A stretch of DNA of 64,000 nt from Bos javanicus. Lineage: Eukaryota > Chordata > Mammalia > Artiodactyla > Bovidae. Below the pieces are notes generated by a model that saw only the letters and a list, made by a program, of their open reading frames with translations, was not told where the DNA came from and did no database searches. Below are positions 1 through 14,725 of the stretch, one piece after another. How positions within the stretch are numbered: the stretch's first letter is position 1; each line of letters starts with the position of its first letter. The stretch lies in assembly GCF_032452875.1 (NCBI RefSeq), contig NW_026893640.1, positions 186,001 through 250,000 of the forward strand, in the 5' to 3' direction. The position numbers and the translations under genes were made by a program.

Positions 1-572
1 CCTGCCTACTCAGCTCTTTGTTCATTGCCTCCAGAGGCACATGATCAGTGTATGACACCAAACATGATCAGCACATGATCAATCACATGATCAATGCCTG
101 ATAAGCCAGGTGATCAGTGCATGATCAATTACGTGATCAGTGCATGATCAGTCACGTGACCAGCATGGTAGCTACGTGATCATTGCATGATCAGCAACGT
201 GAGCAGGGCATGATAGCCACGTGATCAGTGCATGACCAGTCAAGTGATCAGTACATGATCAGCCACTTAATAAGTGCATGATATTTACGTGATCTGCATG
301 ATCAGTCACGTGGCAGTATATGGTAGCTCGTGATCATTGCATGACCAGCCATGATCAGTGCAGGATAGTCACGGATAATTGATGATTAGTCACGTGATCA
401 GTGCATGATCAGTCACGTGACAGGTGTGATCAGCCACCGGATCAGTGCATTTGAGCCACGGATCAGTGCAGGATCAACCACGTGATCAGTGCATGATCAG
501 TGACCAGTACATGTTTGCTACGTGATCATTGTATGATCAGCCACGTGAACAGAGCATGCTCAGTCACGTGAT
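1..572. repeat. Satellite unit U0, partial (3' end: last B dimer and short GATC segment)
   Basis: The window opens inside the last dimer of PvuII segment B (about 1-42), followed by the short GATC-rich segment. This stretch takes 572 bp where clean units take 590. It is the most diverged piece of the window: besides small losses it has real substitutions, such as GGTAGCTACG at about 167 where other units have GGTTTCGACG, GCAACGTGAGC at about 194, and a rearranged tract at about 355-400. It may lie nearer an array edge or belong to an older subfamily. Confidence 0.85.
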
Positions 573-2907
573 CAGGGCCTGCTGAGCTGCGTGATTACTG
601 TCTGCTCATCTGCTTGACAATTGCCAACTGAGCTGCACGATTCCTGCCTGTCATCTGCTTGACAGTTGCCAGCTGTGCTGCGTAATTCCTGCCTGCTCAG
701 CTGCTTGATTATTGCCAGCTGAGCAGCATGATTCCTCACAGCTGAGTTCCATGATTATTGCCTGCTGACTGTATGATTCGTGCCTACTCAGCTCTTTGTT
801 TATTGCCTCCAGAGGCACATGATCAGTGTATGATAGCAAACATGATCAGCGCATGATCAGTCACATGATCAGCGCCATTAAGTCAAGTGATCACTATATG
901 ATAGTCATGTGATCAGTCCATGCTCATTCACGGATCATTGCATGAACCGCCACGTGATCTGTGCATGGTAGCCACGTGATCAGTGCATGATAGCCACGTG
1001 ATCAGTGAATGATCGTCACGTGATGTGTGTGATCAGCCACGTGATCAGTGCATGATAGCCACGTAATCACTTCATGAGTGTCACGTCATCTGTGCATGAC
1101 CAGGCACGTGACAGTGTATGATCCGCCACGTGAACAGTGCATGATAGCCACGTGATCAGTGCATGATAGCCACGTGATCAGTGCATGATCAGTCACGTGA
1201 TACGTGTGTGATCAGCCACGTGATCAGTGCATGGTACACGTGATCAGTGATGATAGCCACGTGATCAGTGCATGATATCCATGAAAAGTGCATGATCAGT
1301 CACGCGATCAGTGTATGATCAGCCACGTGATTAGGGAATGATCAATTACGTGATCAGTGCATGATCAGTCACGTGAGTATTGGCTGATCATTGCAGGACA
1401 GCCACGTGAGCTGCATGATAGACACGTGATCAGTGCATGTCAGCTACGTGAAAGTGTATGTCAGCCGTGCAGTGCATTCCACGTGAAGAGTGCATGATCA
1501 GCCACGTGATCAGCATGATACCTACGTGATCAGTTCATGATAGTCACGTGACTGTCTGACAGGCACGTAATCAATGCATGATATCCACGTGATCAGTGAA
1601 TTATAGCCACGGATCAGTTCATGATAGTCACGTGATCTGTGCATGACCAGGCACGTGAAAAGTGTATGATTAGCCAGGTAATCAGGGCATTATAGCCAAG
1701 TGATCAGTGCATGATCAGTCAAGTGATCAGTGCGTGAACAGTCACGTGATCAGTGCAAGATAGTCACGTGATCAGTGCATGATCATTTACGTGATCAGTG
1801 CATGATCAGTAACGTGATCAGTGCATGATCATTTACGTGATCGACATCATCAGCCTCGTGATCAGTTTATGATATCACGTGATCTGTACATGACCAGGCA
1901 CGTGATAGTGTATGACCAGCCAAGTGATCAGTGCATGATAGCCACGTGATCAGTGCATGATCAGTCACGTGACCAGTGCATGATCAGTAAGTGACAGTGC
2001 ATGATAAGTCATGATCAGTGCATGATCAATTACGTGACAGTGCGTGATCAGCCACGTGACCATTGCATGATCAGCCCGTGAGCAGTGCATGATAGCCACG
2101 TGATCAGTGCATGCTCAGTCACGTGATCAGGCATGCTGAGCTGCGTGATTCCTGTCTGCTCATCTGCTTGACAATTGCAGCTGAGCTGCACGATTCCTGT
2201 CTGTCATCTCCGTGACAATTGCCACCTGTGCTGCGAATTCCTGCCTGCTCATCTACTTGACTATTGCCAGCTGAGCAGCATGATTCTCTGAGTTGAGTTC
2301 CATGATTATTACCTGCTGACTGATTCCTGCCTACTCAGCTCTTTGTTCATTGCCTCCAGAGGCACATGATCAGTGTATGACACCAAACATGATCAGCACA
2401 TGATCAGTCACATGATCAATGCCTGATAAGCCAGGTGATCAGTGCATGATCAATTACGTGATCAGTGCATGATCAGTCACGTGACCAGTACATGGTATCG
2501 ACGTGATCATTGCATGATCAGCCACATGAGCAGGGCATGATAGCCACGTGATCAGTGCATGACCAGTCAAGTGATCAGTACATGATAGTCACTTGAACAG
2601 TGCATGATCATTCGTGATCTGTGCATGATCAGTCACGTGGCCAGTATATGGTAGCTACGTGATCATTGCATGACCAGCCACATGAGCAGTGCAAGATAGT
2701 CACGTGAGAAGAGATGATCACACGTGATCAGTGCATGATCAGTCACGTGACAGGTGTGTGAACAGCCATGTGAACAGTGCATTTTCAGCCACGTGATCAG
2801 TGCATGATAGCCACGTGATCAGTGCATGATATCCGTGATCAGTTCATGGTCAATCACGGATCAGTGTATGATCAGCCACGTGAACAGTGCATGCTCAGTC
2901 ACGTGAT
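573..2907. repeat. Satellite unit U1 (2,335 bp)
   Basis: Complete unit, 91 bp shorter than 2,426; segment B starts at 2128. Most of the shortfall is scattered 1-2 bp losses. About one monomer is also missing near 2045-2060, where the CTTCCGTGACTAGTACATGG marker seen in other units is absent. Some positions carry CACGTG where later units have a decayed form, for example GCCACGTGAAC at about 1126 against GCCAGGTGAAC elsewhere. Confidence 0.9.
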
Positions 2908-5287
2908 CAGGGCCTCCTGAGCTGCGTGATTACTGTCTGCTCATCTGCTTGACAATTGCCAACTGAGCTGCACGATTCCTGCCTGTATCTGCTTGACAAT
3001 TGCCAGCTGTGCTGGTAATTCCTGCCTGCTCAGTGCTTGATTATTGCCATGAGCAGCATGATTCCTCACCTGAGTTCCATGATTATTGCCTGCTGCTGTA
3101 TGATTCGTGCCTACTCAGCTCTTTGTTTATTGCCTCCAGAGGCACATGATCAGTGTATGATAGCAACATGATCAGCGCATGATCAGTCACATGATCAGCG
3201 CCATTAAGTCAAGTGATCACTACATGATAGTCATGTGATCAGTCCATGCTCAGTCACGGTATCATTGCATGAACAGCCACGTGATCTGTGCATGATAGCC
3301 ACGTGATCAGTGCATGATAGCCACGTGATCAGTGAATGATCAGTCACGTGATACGTGTGTGATCAACCCGGATCAGTGCATGATAGCCACGTAATCACTT
3401 CATGTAGTCACGTCATCTGTGCATGACCAGGCACATGATCAGTGTATGATCCGCCAGGTGAACAGTGCATGATAGCCACGTGATCAGTGCATGATAGCCA
3501 CGTGATCAGTGCATGATCAGTCACGTGATACGTGTGTGATCAGCCACGTGATCAGTGCATGATGTACAGGTGATCAGTGCATGATAGCCACGTGATCAGT
3601 GCATGATCAGTCTCATGAAAAGTGCATGATCAGTCACGCGATCAGTGTATGATCAGCCACGTGATTAGGGAATGATCAATTACGGATCAGTGCATGATCA
3701 GTCACGTGACCAGTACATGTTGGCTACGTGATCTTGCAGGATCAGCCACGTGAGCACTGCATGATAGACACGGATCAGTGCATGATCAGCTACGTGAAGT
3801 GTATGGTCAGCCACGTGATCAGTGCATGATCAAACACGGAAGAGTGTATGATCAGCCACGTGATCAGTGCATGATACCTACGGATCAGTTCATGATAGTC
3901 ACGTGAACTGTGCCTGACAGGCACGAATCAATGCATGATATCCACGTGATCAGTGAATTATAGCCACGTGATCAGTTCATGATTAGTCACGGATCTGTGC
4001 ATGACCAGGCACGTGAAAAGTGTATGATTAGCCAGGTAATCAGGCATTATAGCCAAGTGATCAGTGCATGATCAGTCAAGTGATCAGTGCGTGAACAGTC
4101 AGTGATCAGTGCAAGATCAGTCACGGATCAGTGCATGATCATTTACGGATCAGTGCATGATCAGTAACGTGATCAGTGCATGATCATTTACGTGATCAGT
4201 ACATCATCAGCCTCGTGATCAGTTTATGATTAGTCACGGATCTGTACATGACCAGGCACGTGATCAGTGTATGACCAGCCAAGTGATCAGTGCATGATAG
4301 CCACGTGATCAGTGCATGATCAGTCACGTGACCAGTGCATGATCAGTACGTGAACAGTGCATGATAAGTCACCTGATCAGTGCATGATCATTACGGATCA
4401 GTGCATGATCACTCCGTGACTAGTACAGTAGCTACGTGACTTGCATGATCAGCCACGTGAGCAGTGCATGATAGCCACGTGATCAGTGCATGATCAGTCA
4501 CGGATCAGGCATGCTGAGCTGCGTGATTCCTGTCTGCTCATCTGCTTGACAATTGCCAGCTGAGCTGCACGATTCCTGTCTGTCATCTCCTTGACAATTG
4601 CCACCTGTGCTGCGTAATTCTGCCTGCTCATCTACTTGACTATTGCCAGCTGAGCAGCATGATTTCTCTGAGTTGAGTTCCATGATTATTACCTGCTGAC
4701 TGATTCCTGCCTACTCAGCTCTTTGTTCATTGCCTCCAGAGGCACATGATCAGTGTATGACACCAAACATGATCAGCACATGATCAGTCACATGATCAAT
4801 GCCTGATAAGGTGATCAGTGCATGATCAATTACGTGATCAGTGCATGATCAGTCACGTGACCAGTACATGGTTTCGACGTGATCATTGCATGATCAGCCA
4901 CATGAGCAGGCATGATAGCCACGTGATCAGTGCATGACCAGTCAAGTGATCAGTACATGATCAGTCACTTGAACAGTGCATGATCATTTACGTGATCTGT
5001 GCATGATCAGTCACGTGGCCAGTATATGGTAGCTACGTGATCATTGCATGACCAGCCACAGGCAGTGCAAGATAGTCACGTGAGAAGAGATGATCAGCCA
5101 CGTGATCAGTGCATGATCAGTCACGTGACAGGTGTGTGAACAGCCATGTGAACAGTGCATTTCAGCCACGTGATCAGTGCATGATAGCCACGTGATCAGT
5201 GCATGATATCCTAGTGATCAGTTCATGGTCAATCACGTGATCAGTGTATGATCAGCCACGTGAACAGTGCATGCTCAGTCACGTGAT
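2908..5287. repeat. Satellite unit U2 (2,380 bp)
   Basis: Complete unit, 46 bp short; segment B starts at 4506. The shortfall is spread over many single-base losses, often CACGTGA read as CACGGA. No whole-monomer gain or loss was seen. Segment order is as in the reference unit U10. Confidence 0.92.
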
Positions 5288-7647
5288 CAGGCCTGCTGAG
5301 CTGCGTGATTACTGTCTGCTCATCTGCTTGACAATTGCCAACTGAGCTGCACGATTCCTGCCTGTCATCTGCTTGACATTGCCAGCTGTGCTGCGTAATT
5401 CCTGCCTGCTCAGCTGCTTGATTATTGCCAGCTGAGCAGCATGATTCCTCACAGCTGAGTTCCATGATTATTGCCTGCTGACTGTATGATTCGTGCCTAC
5501 TCAGCTCTTTGTTTATTGCCTCCAGAGGCACATGATCAGTGTATGATAGCAACATGATCAGCGCATGATCAGTCACATGATCAGCGCCATTAAGTCAAGT
5601 GATCACTACATGATAGTCATGTGATCAGTCCATGCTCAGTCACGGTATCATTGCATGATAGCCACGTGATCAGTGCATGATAGCCACGTGATCAGTGAAT
5701 GATCAGTCACGTGATACGTGTGTGATCAACCACGTGATCAGTGCATGATAGCCACGTAATCACTTCATGTAGTCACGTCATCTGTGCATGACCAGGCACG
5801 TGATCAGTGTATGATCCGCCAGGTGAACAGTGCATGATAGCCACGTGATCAGTGCATGATAGCCACGATCAGTGCATGATCAGTCACGGTACGTGTGTGA
5901 TCAGCCACGTGATCAGTGCATGATGTACAGGTGATCAGTGCATGATAGCCACGTGATCAGTGCATGATCAGTCTCATGAAAAGTGCATGATCAGTCACGC
6001 GATCAGTGTATGATCAGCCACGTGATTAGGGAATGATCAATTACGTGATCAGTGCATGATCAGTCACGGACCAGTACATGTTGGCTACGTGATCATTGCA
6101 GGATCAGCCACGTGAGCACTGCATGATAGACACGTGATCAGTGCATGATCAGCTCGTGAGAAGTGTATGGTCAGCCACGTGATCAGTGCATGATCAAACA
6201 CGTGAAGAGTGTATGATCAGCCACGTGATCAGTGCATGATACCCGTGATCAGTTCATGATAGTCACGTGAACTGTGCCTGACAGGCACGTAATCAATGCA
6301 TGATATCCACGTGATCAGTGAATTATAGCCACGTGATCAGTTCATGATTAGTCACGTGATCTGCATGACCAGGCACGGAAAAGTGTATGATTAGCCAGGT
6401 AATCAGGCATTATAGCCATGATCAGTGCATGATCAGTCAGTGACAGTGTGACAGTCACGTGATCAGTGCAAGATCAGTCACGTGATCAGTGCATGATCAT
6501 TCGTGATCAGTGCATGATCAGTAACGTGATCAGTGCATGATCATTTAGTGATCAGTGCATCATCAGCCTCGTGATCAGTTTATGATTAGTCACGGATCTG
6601 TACATGACCAGCACGGATCAGTGTATGACCAGCCATGATCAGTGCATGATAGCCACGTGATCAGTGCATGATCAGTCACGTGACCAGTGCATGATCAGTA
6701 ACGGACATGCATGATAAGTCACCTGATCAGTGCATGATCAATTACGTGATCAGTGCATGATCACTTCCGTGACTAGTACATGGTAGCTACGTGACCATTG
6801 CATGATCAGCCCGTGAGCAGTGCATGATAGCCACGTGATCAGTGCATGATCAGTCACGTGATCAGGGCATGCTGAGCTGCGTGATTCCTGTCTGCTCATC
6901 TGCTTGACAATTGCCAGCTGAGCTGCACGATTCCTGTCTGTCATCTCCTTGACAATTGCCACCTGTGCTGCGTAATTCCTGCCTGCTCATCTACTTGACT
7001 ATTGCCAGCTGAGCAGCATGATTTCTCTGAGTTGAGTTCCATGATTATTACCTGCTGACTGATTCCTGCCTACTCAGCTCTTTGTTCATTGCCTCCAGAG
7101 GCACATGATCAGTGTATGACACCAAACATGATCAGCACATGATCAGTCACATGATCAATGCCTGATAAGCCAGTGATCAGTGCATGATCAATTACGTGAT
7201 CAGTGCATGATCAGTCAGTGACCAGTACATGGTTTCGACGTGACATTGCATGATCAGCCACATGAGCAGGGCATGATAGCCCGTGATCAGTGCATGACCA
7301 GTCAAGTGATCAGTACATGATCAGTCACTTGAACAGTGCATGATCATTTACGTGATCTGTGCATGATCAGTCACGTGGCCAGTATATGGTAGCTATGATC
7401 ATTGCATGACCAGCCACATGAGCAGTGCAAGATAGTCACGTGAGAAGAGATGATCAGCCACGTGATCAGTGCATGATCAGTCACGTGACAGGTGTGTGAA
7501 CAGCCATGTGAACAGTGCATTTTCAGCCACGTGATCAGTGCATGATAGCCACGTGATCAGTGCATGATATCCTAGTGATCAGTTCATGGTCAATCACGTG
7601 ATCAGTGCATGACAGCCACGTGAACAGTGCATGCTCAGTCACGTGAT
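5288..7647. repeat. Satellite unit U3 (2,360 bp) with one-monomer deletion
   Basis: Complete unit; segment B starts at 6863. It is 66 bp short, of which 23 bp is a clean loss of one monomer near 5653-5658, also present in U5. The rest is scattered small losses, for example around 6410-6450. Confidence 0.92.
5653..5658. other. Junction of 23 bp (one-monomer) deletion in U3
   Basis: ATTGCATGATAGCC replaces ATTGCATGAACAGCC...GTGCATGATAGCC, removing one monomer between two GCATGA boxes. Confidence 0.85.
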
Positions 7648-10010
7648 CAGGGCCTGCTGAGCTGCGTGATTACTGTCTGCTCATCTGCTTGACAATTGCC
7701 AACTGAGCTGCACGATTCCTGCCTGTCATCTGCTTGACAATTGCCAGCTGTGCTGCGAATTCCTGCCTGCTCAGCTGCTTGATTTTGCCAGCTGAGCAGC
7801 ATGATTCCTCACAGCTGAGTTCCATGATTATTGCCTGCTGACTGTATGATTCGTGCCTACTCAGCTCTTGTTTATTGCCTCCAGAGGCACATGATCAGTG
7901 TATGATAGCAAACATGATCAGCGCATGATCAGTCACATGATCAGCGCCATTAAGTCATGATCACTACATGATAGTCATGTGATCAGTCCATGCTCAGTCA
8001 CGGTATCATGCATGAACAGCCACGTGATCTGTGCATGATAGCCACGTGATCAGTGCATAGCCACGTGATCAGTGAATGATCAGTCACGTGATACGTGTGA
8101 TCAACCACGTGATCAGTGCATGATAGCCACGAATCACTTCATGTAGTCACGTCATCTGTGCATGACCAGGCACGGATCAGTGTATGATCCGCCAGGTGAA
8201 CAGTGCATGATAGCCACGTGATCAGTGCATGATAGCCGTGATCAGTGCATGATCAGTCACGTGATACGTGTGTGATCAGCCACGTGATCAGTGCATGATG
8301 TACAGGTGATCAGTGCATGATAGCCACGTGATCAGTGCATGATCAGTCTCATGAAAAGTGCATGATCAGTCAGCGATCAGTGTATGATCAGCCACGTGAT
8401 TAGGAATGATCAATTACGTGATCAGTGCATGATCAGTCACGTGACCAGTACATGTTGGCTACGTGATCATTGCAGGATCAGCCACGTGAGCACTGCATGA
8501 TAGCACGATCAGTGCATGATCAGCTACGGAAGTGTATGGTCAGCCACGGATCGTGCATGATCAAACACGTGAAGAGTGTATGATCAGCCACGTGATCAGT
8601 GCATGATACCTACGTGATCGTTCATGATAGTCACGTGAACTGTGCCTGACAGGCACGTAATCAATGCATGATATCCACGTGATCAGTGAATTATAGCCAC
8701 GTGATCAGTTCATGATTAGTCACGTGATCTGTGCATGACCAGCGTAGTGTATGATTAGCCAGGTAATCAGGCATTATAGCCAGTGATCAGTGCATGATCA
8801 GTCAAGTGATCAGTGCGTGAACAGTCACGTGATCAGTGCAAGATCAGTCCGTGATCAGTGCATGATCATTCGTGATCAGTGCATGATCAGTAACGTGATC
8901 AGTGCATGATCATTCGTGATCAGTACATCATCAGCCTCGTGATCAGTTTATGATTAGTCACGTGATCTGTACATGACCAGGCACGTGATCAGTGTATGAC
9001 CAGCCAAGTGATCAGTGCATGATAGCCACGTGATCAGTGCATGATCAGTCACGTGACCAGTGCATGATCAGTAACGTGACAGTGCATGATAAGTCACCTG
9101 ATCAGCATGATCAATTACGTGATCAGTGCAGTCACTTCGTGACTAGTACATGGTAGCACGTGACCATGCATGATCAGCCACGTGAGCAGTGCATGATAGC
9201 CACGTGATCAGTGCATGATCAGTCACGTGATCAGGGCATGCTGAGCTGCGTGATTCCTGTCTGCTCATCTGCTTGACATTGCCAGCTGAGCTGCCGTTCC
9301 TGTCTGTCATCTCCTTGACAATTGCCACCTGTGCTGCGTAATTCCTGCCTGCTCATCTACTTGACTATTGCCAGCTGAGCAGCAGTTCTCTGAGTTGAGT
9401 TCCATGATTATTACCTGCTGACTGATTCCTGCCTACTCAGCTCTTTGTTCATTGCCTCCAGAGGCACATGATCAGTGTATGACACCAAACATGATCAGCA
9501 CATGATCAGTCACATGATCAATGCCTGATAAGCCAGGTGATCAGTGCATGATCAATTCGTGATCAGTGCATGATCAGTCACGTGACCAGTACATGGTTCA
9601 CGTGATCATTGCATGATCAGCCACATGAGCAGGGCATGATAGCCACGTGATCAGTGCATGACCAGTCAAGTGATCAGTACATGATCAGTCATGAACAGTG
9701 CATGATCATTTACGTGATCTGTGCATGATCAGTCACGTGGCCAGTATATGGTAGCTACGTGATCATTGCATGACCAGCCACATGAGCAGTGCAAGATAGT
9801 CACGTGAGAAGATGATCAGCCACGTGATCAGTGCATGATCAGTCACGTGACAGGTGTGTGAACAGCCATGTGAACAGTGCATTTTCAGCCACGTGATCAG
9901 TGCATGATAGCCACGTGATCAGTGCATGATATCCTAGTGATCAGTTCATGGTCAATCACGTGATCAGTGTATGATCAGCCACGTGAACAGTGCATGCTCA
10001 GTCACGTGAT
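7648..10010. repeat. Satellite unit U4 (2,363 bp)
   Basis: Complete unit, 63 bp short through many 1-3 bp losses; segment B starts at 9232. The CATTGCATGAACAGCC monomer that is deleted in U3 and U5 is present here (about 8006), so the deletion alternates between neighbouring units. Confidence 0.92.
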
Positions 10011-12335
10011 CAGGGCCTGCTGAGCTGCGTGATTACTGTCTGCTCATCTGCTTGACAATTGCCAACTGAGCTGCACGATTCCTGCCTGTCATCTGCTTGA
10101 CAATTGCCAGCTGTGCTCGTAATTCCTGCCTGCTCAGCTGTGATTTTGCCAGCTGAGCAGCATGATTCCTCACAGCTGAGTCCATGATTATTGCCTGCTG
10201 ACTGTATGATTCGTGCCTACTCAGCTCTTTGTTTATGCCTCCAGAGGCACATGATCAGTGTATGATAGCAAACATGATCAGCGCATGATCAGTCACATGA
10301 TCAGCGCCATTAAGTCAGTGATCACTACATGATAGTCATGTGATCAGTCCATGCTCAGTCACGGTATCTTGCATGATAGCCACGTGATCAGTGCATGATA
10401 GCCACGTGATCAGTGAATGATAGTCACGTGATCGTGTGTGATCAACCACGTGATCAGTGCATGATAGCCACGAATCACTTCATGTGTAGTCACGTCATCT
10501 GTGCATGACCAGGCACGTGATCAGTGTATGATCCGCCAGGTGAACAGTGCATGATAGCCACGTGATCAGTGCATGATGCACGTGATCAGTGCATGATCAG
10601 TCACGTGATACGTGTGTGATCAGCCACGTGATCAGTGCATGATGTACAGGTGATCAGTATGATAGCCACGTGATCAGTGTGATCAGTCTCGTGAAAGTGC
10701 ATGATCAGTCACGCGATCAGTGTATGATCAGCCACGGATAGGGAATGATCAATTACGTGATCAGTGCATGATCAGTCACGTGACCAGTACATGTTGGCTA
10801 CGTGATCATTGCAGGATCAGCCAGTGAGCACTGCATGATAGACACGTGATCAGTGCATGATCAGCTACGTGAAGTGTATGGTCAGCCCGTGATCAGTGCA
10901 TGATCAAACCGAAGTGTATGATCAGCACGTGATCAGTGCATGATACCTCGTGATCAGTTCATGATAGTCACGTGAACTGTGCCTGACAGGCACGTAATCA
11001 ATGCATGATATCCACGTGATCAGTGAATTATAGCCACGTGATCAGTTCATGATTAGTCACGTGATCTGCATGACAGGCACGTGAAAGTGTATGATTAGCC
11101 AGGTAATCAGGCATTATAGCCAAGTGATCAGTATGATCAGTCAAGTGACAGTCGTGACAGTCACGTGATCAGTGCAAGATCAGTCACGTGATCAGTGCAT
11201 GATCATTCGTGATCAGTGCATGATCAGTAACGTGATCAGTGCATGATCATTCGGATCAGTACATCATCAGCCTCGTGATCAGTTTATGATTAGTCACGTG
11301 ATCTGTACATGACCAGGCACGGATCAGTGTATGACCAGCCAAGTGATCAGTGCATGATAGCCGTGATCAGTGCATGATCAGTCCGTGACCAGTGCATGAT
11401 CAGTAACGTGAACAGTGCATGATAAGTCACCTGATCAGTGCATGATCAATTACGTGATCAGTGCATGATCACTTCGTGACTAGTACATGGTAGCTACGTG
11501 ACCATTGCATGATCAGCCACGTGAGCAGTGCATGATAGCCACGTGATCAGCATGATCAGTCACGTGATCAGGGCATGCTGACTGCGTGATTCCTGTCTGC
11601 TCATCTGCTTGACAATTGCAGCTGAGCTGCACGATTCCTGTCTGTCATCTCCTTGACAATTGCCACCTGTGCTGCGTAATTCCTGCCTGCTCATCTACTT
11701 GACTATTGCCAGCTGAGCAGCATGATTTCTCTGAGTTGAGTTCCATGATTATTACCTGCTGACTGATTCCTGCCACTCAGCTCTTTGTTCATTGCCTCCA
11801 GAGGCACATGATCAGTGTATGACACCAAACATGATCAGCACATGATCAGTCACATGATCAATGCCTGATAAGCCAGGTGATCAGTGCATGATCAATTACG
11901 TGATCAGTGCATGATCAGTCACGTGACCAGTACATGGTTTCGGACATTGCATGATCAGCCACATGAGCAGGGCATGATAGCCACGGATCAGTGCATGACA
12001 GTCAAGTGATCAGTACATGATCAGTCACTTGAACAGTGCATGATCATGGATCTGTGCATGATCAGTCACGTGGCCAGATATGGTAGCTACGTGATCATTG
12101 CATGACCAGCCATGAGCAGTGCAGATAGTCACGTGAGAAGAGATGATCAGCCACGTGATCAGTGCATGATCAGTCACGACAGGTGTGTGAACAGCCATGT
12201 GAACAGTGCATTTCAGCCACGTGATCAGTGCATGATAGCCACGGATCAGTGCATGATATCCTAGTGATCAGTTCATGGTCAATCACGTGATCAGTGTATG
12301 ATCAGCCACGGAACAGTGCATGCTCAGTCACGGAT
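10011..12335. repeat. Satellite unit U5 (2,325 bp) with one-monomer deletion
   Basis: Shortest complete unit of the window, 101 bp below 2,426. It has the same 23 bp deletion as U3 (near 10371-10376), and the rest is scattered losses. Segment B starts at 11569. Confidence 0.92.
10371..10376. other. Junction of 23 bp (one-monomer) deletion in U5
   Basis: Same junction as in U3, with U4 between them lacking it. It shows that true unit-level variants exist even inside the noisy left region. Confidence 0.85.
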
Positions 12336-14725
12336 CAGGGCCTGCTGAGCTGCGTGATTACTGTCTGCTCATCTGCTTGACAATTGCCAACTGAGCTGCA
12401 CGATTCCTGCCTGTCATCTGCTGACAATTGCCAGCTGTGCTGCGTATTCCTGCCTGCTCAGCTGCTTGATTATTGCCAGCTGAGCATGATTCCTCACAGC
12501 TGAGTTCCATGATTATTGCCTGCTGACTGTATGATTCGTGCCTACTCAGCTCTTTGTTTATTGCCTCCAGAGGCACATGATCAGTGTATGATAGCAACAT
12601 GATCAGCGCATGATCAGTCACATGATCAGCGCCATTAAGTCAAGTGATCACTACATGATAGTCATGTGATCAGTCCATGTCAGTCACGGTATCATTGCAT
12701 GAACAGCCACGTGATCTGTGCATGATAGCCACGTGATCAGTGCATGATAGCCACGTGATCAGTGAATGATCAGTCACGTGATACGTGTGTGATCAACCAC
12801 GTGATCAGTGCATGATAGCCACGTAATCACTTCATGTGTAGTCCGTCATCTGTGCATGACCAGGCACGTGATCAGTGTATGATCCGCCAGGTGAACAGTG
12901 CATGATAGCCACGTGATCAGTGCATGATAGCCACGTGATCAGTGCATGATCAGTCACGTGATACGTGTGTGATCAGCCACGTGATCAGTGCATGATGTAC
13001 AGGTGATCAGTGCATGATAGCCACGTGATCGTGCATGATCAGTCTCATGAAAAGTGCATGATCAGTCACGCGATCAGTGTATGATCAGCCACGGATTAGG
13101 AATGATCAATTCGTGATCAGTGCATGATCAGTCACGTGACCAGTACATGTTGGCTACGTGATCATTGCAGGATCAGCCACGTGAGCACTGCATGATAGAC
13201 ACGTGATCAGTGCATGATCAGCTACGTGAAGTGTATGGTCAGCCACGTGATCAGTGCATGATCAAACACGTGAGAGTGTATGATCAGCCACGTGATCAGT
13301 GCATGATACCTACGTGATCAGTTCATGATAGTCACGTGAACTGTGCCTGACAGGCACGTAATCAATGCATGATATCCACGTGATCAGTGAATTATAGCCA
13401 CGTGATCAGTTCATGATTAGTCACGTGATCTGCATGACCAGGCACGTGAAAGTGTATGATTGCCAGGTAATCAGGCATTATAGCCAAGTGATCAGTGCAT
13501 GATCAGTCAAGTGATCAGTGCGTGAACAGTCACGTGATCAGTGCAAGATCAGTCACGTGATCAGTGCATGATCATTTACGTGATCAGTGCATGATCAGTA
13601 ACGGATCAGTGCATGATCATTTACGGATCAGTACATCATCAGCCTCGTGATCAGTTTATGATTAGTCACGTGATCTGTACATGACCAGGCACGTGATCAG
13701 TGTATGACCAGCCAAGTGATCAGTGCATGATAGCCAGTGATCGTGCATGATCAGTCACGTGACCAGTGCATGATCAGTAACGTGAACAGTGCATGATAAG
13801 TCACCTGATCAGTGCATGATCATTACGTGATCAGTGCATGATCACTTCCGGACTAGTACATGGTAGCTCGTGACCATTGCATGATCAGCCACGTGAGCAG
13901 TGCATGATAGCCACGTGATCAGTGCATGATCAGTCACGTGATCAGGCATGCTGAGCTGCGTGATTCCTGTCTGCTCATCTGCTTGACAATTGCCAGCTGA
14001 GCTGCACGATTCCTGTCTGTCATCTCCTTGACAATTGCCACCTGTGCTGCGTAATTCCTGCCTGCTCATCTACTTGACTATTGCCAGCTGAGCAGCATGA
14101 TTTCTCTGAGTTGAGTTCCATGATTATTACCTGCTGACTGATTCCTGCCTACTCAGCTCTTTGTTCATTGCCTCCAGAGGCACATGATCAGTGTATGACA
14201 CCAAACATGATCAGCACATGATCAGTCACATGATCAATGCCTGATAAGCCAGGTGATCAGTGCATGATCAATTACGTGATCAGTGCATGATCAGTCACGT
14301 GACCAGTACATGTTTCGACGTGATCATTGCATGATCAGCCACATGAGCAGGGCATGATAGCCACGTGATCAGTGCATGACCAGTCAAGGATCAGTACATG
14401 ATCAGTCACTTGAACAGTGCAGATCATTTACGTGATCTGTGCATGATCAGTCACGTGGCCAGTATATGGTAGCTACGTGATCATTGCATGACCAGCCACA
14501 TGAGCAGTGCAAGATAGTCACGTGAGAAGAGATGATCAGCCACGTGATCAGTGCATGATCAGTCACGTGACAGGTGTGTGAACAGCCATGTGAACAGTGC
14601 ATTTTCAGCCACGTGATCAGTGCATGATGCTGATCAGTGCATGATATCCTAGTGATCAGTTCATGGTCAATCACGTGATCAGTGTATGATCAGCCACGTG
14701 AACAGTGCATGCTCAGTCACGTGAT
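12336..14725. repeat. Satellite unit U6 (2,390 bp)
   Basis: Complete unit, 36 bp short by scattered small losses; segment B starts at 13943. Loss of three bases in segment A near 12484 (GAGCATGATT for GAGCAGCATGATT) and others nearby change the accidental reading frames only. Confidence 0.92.
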
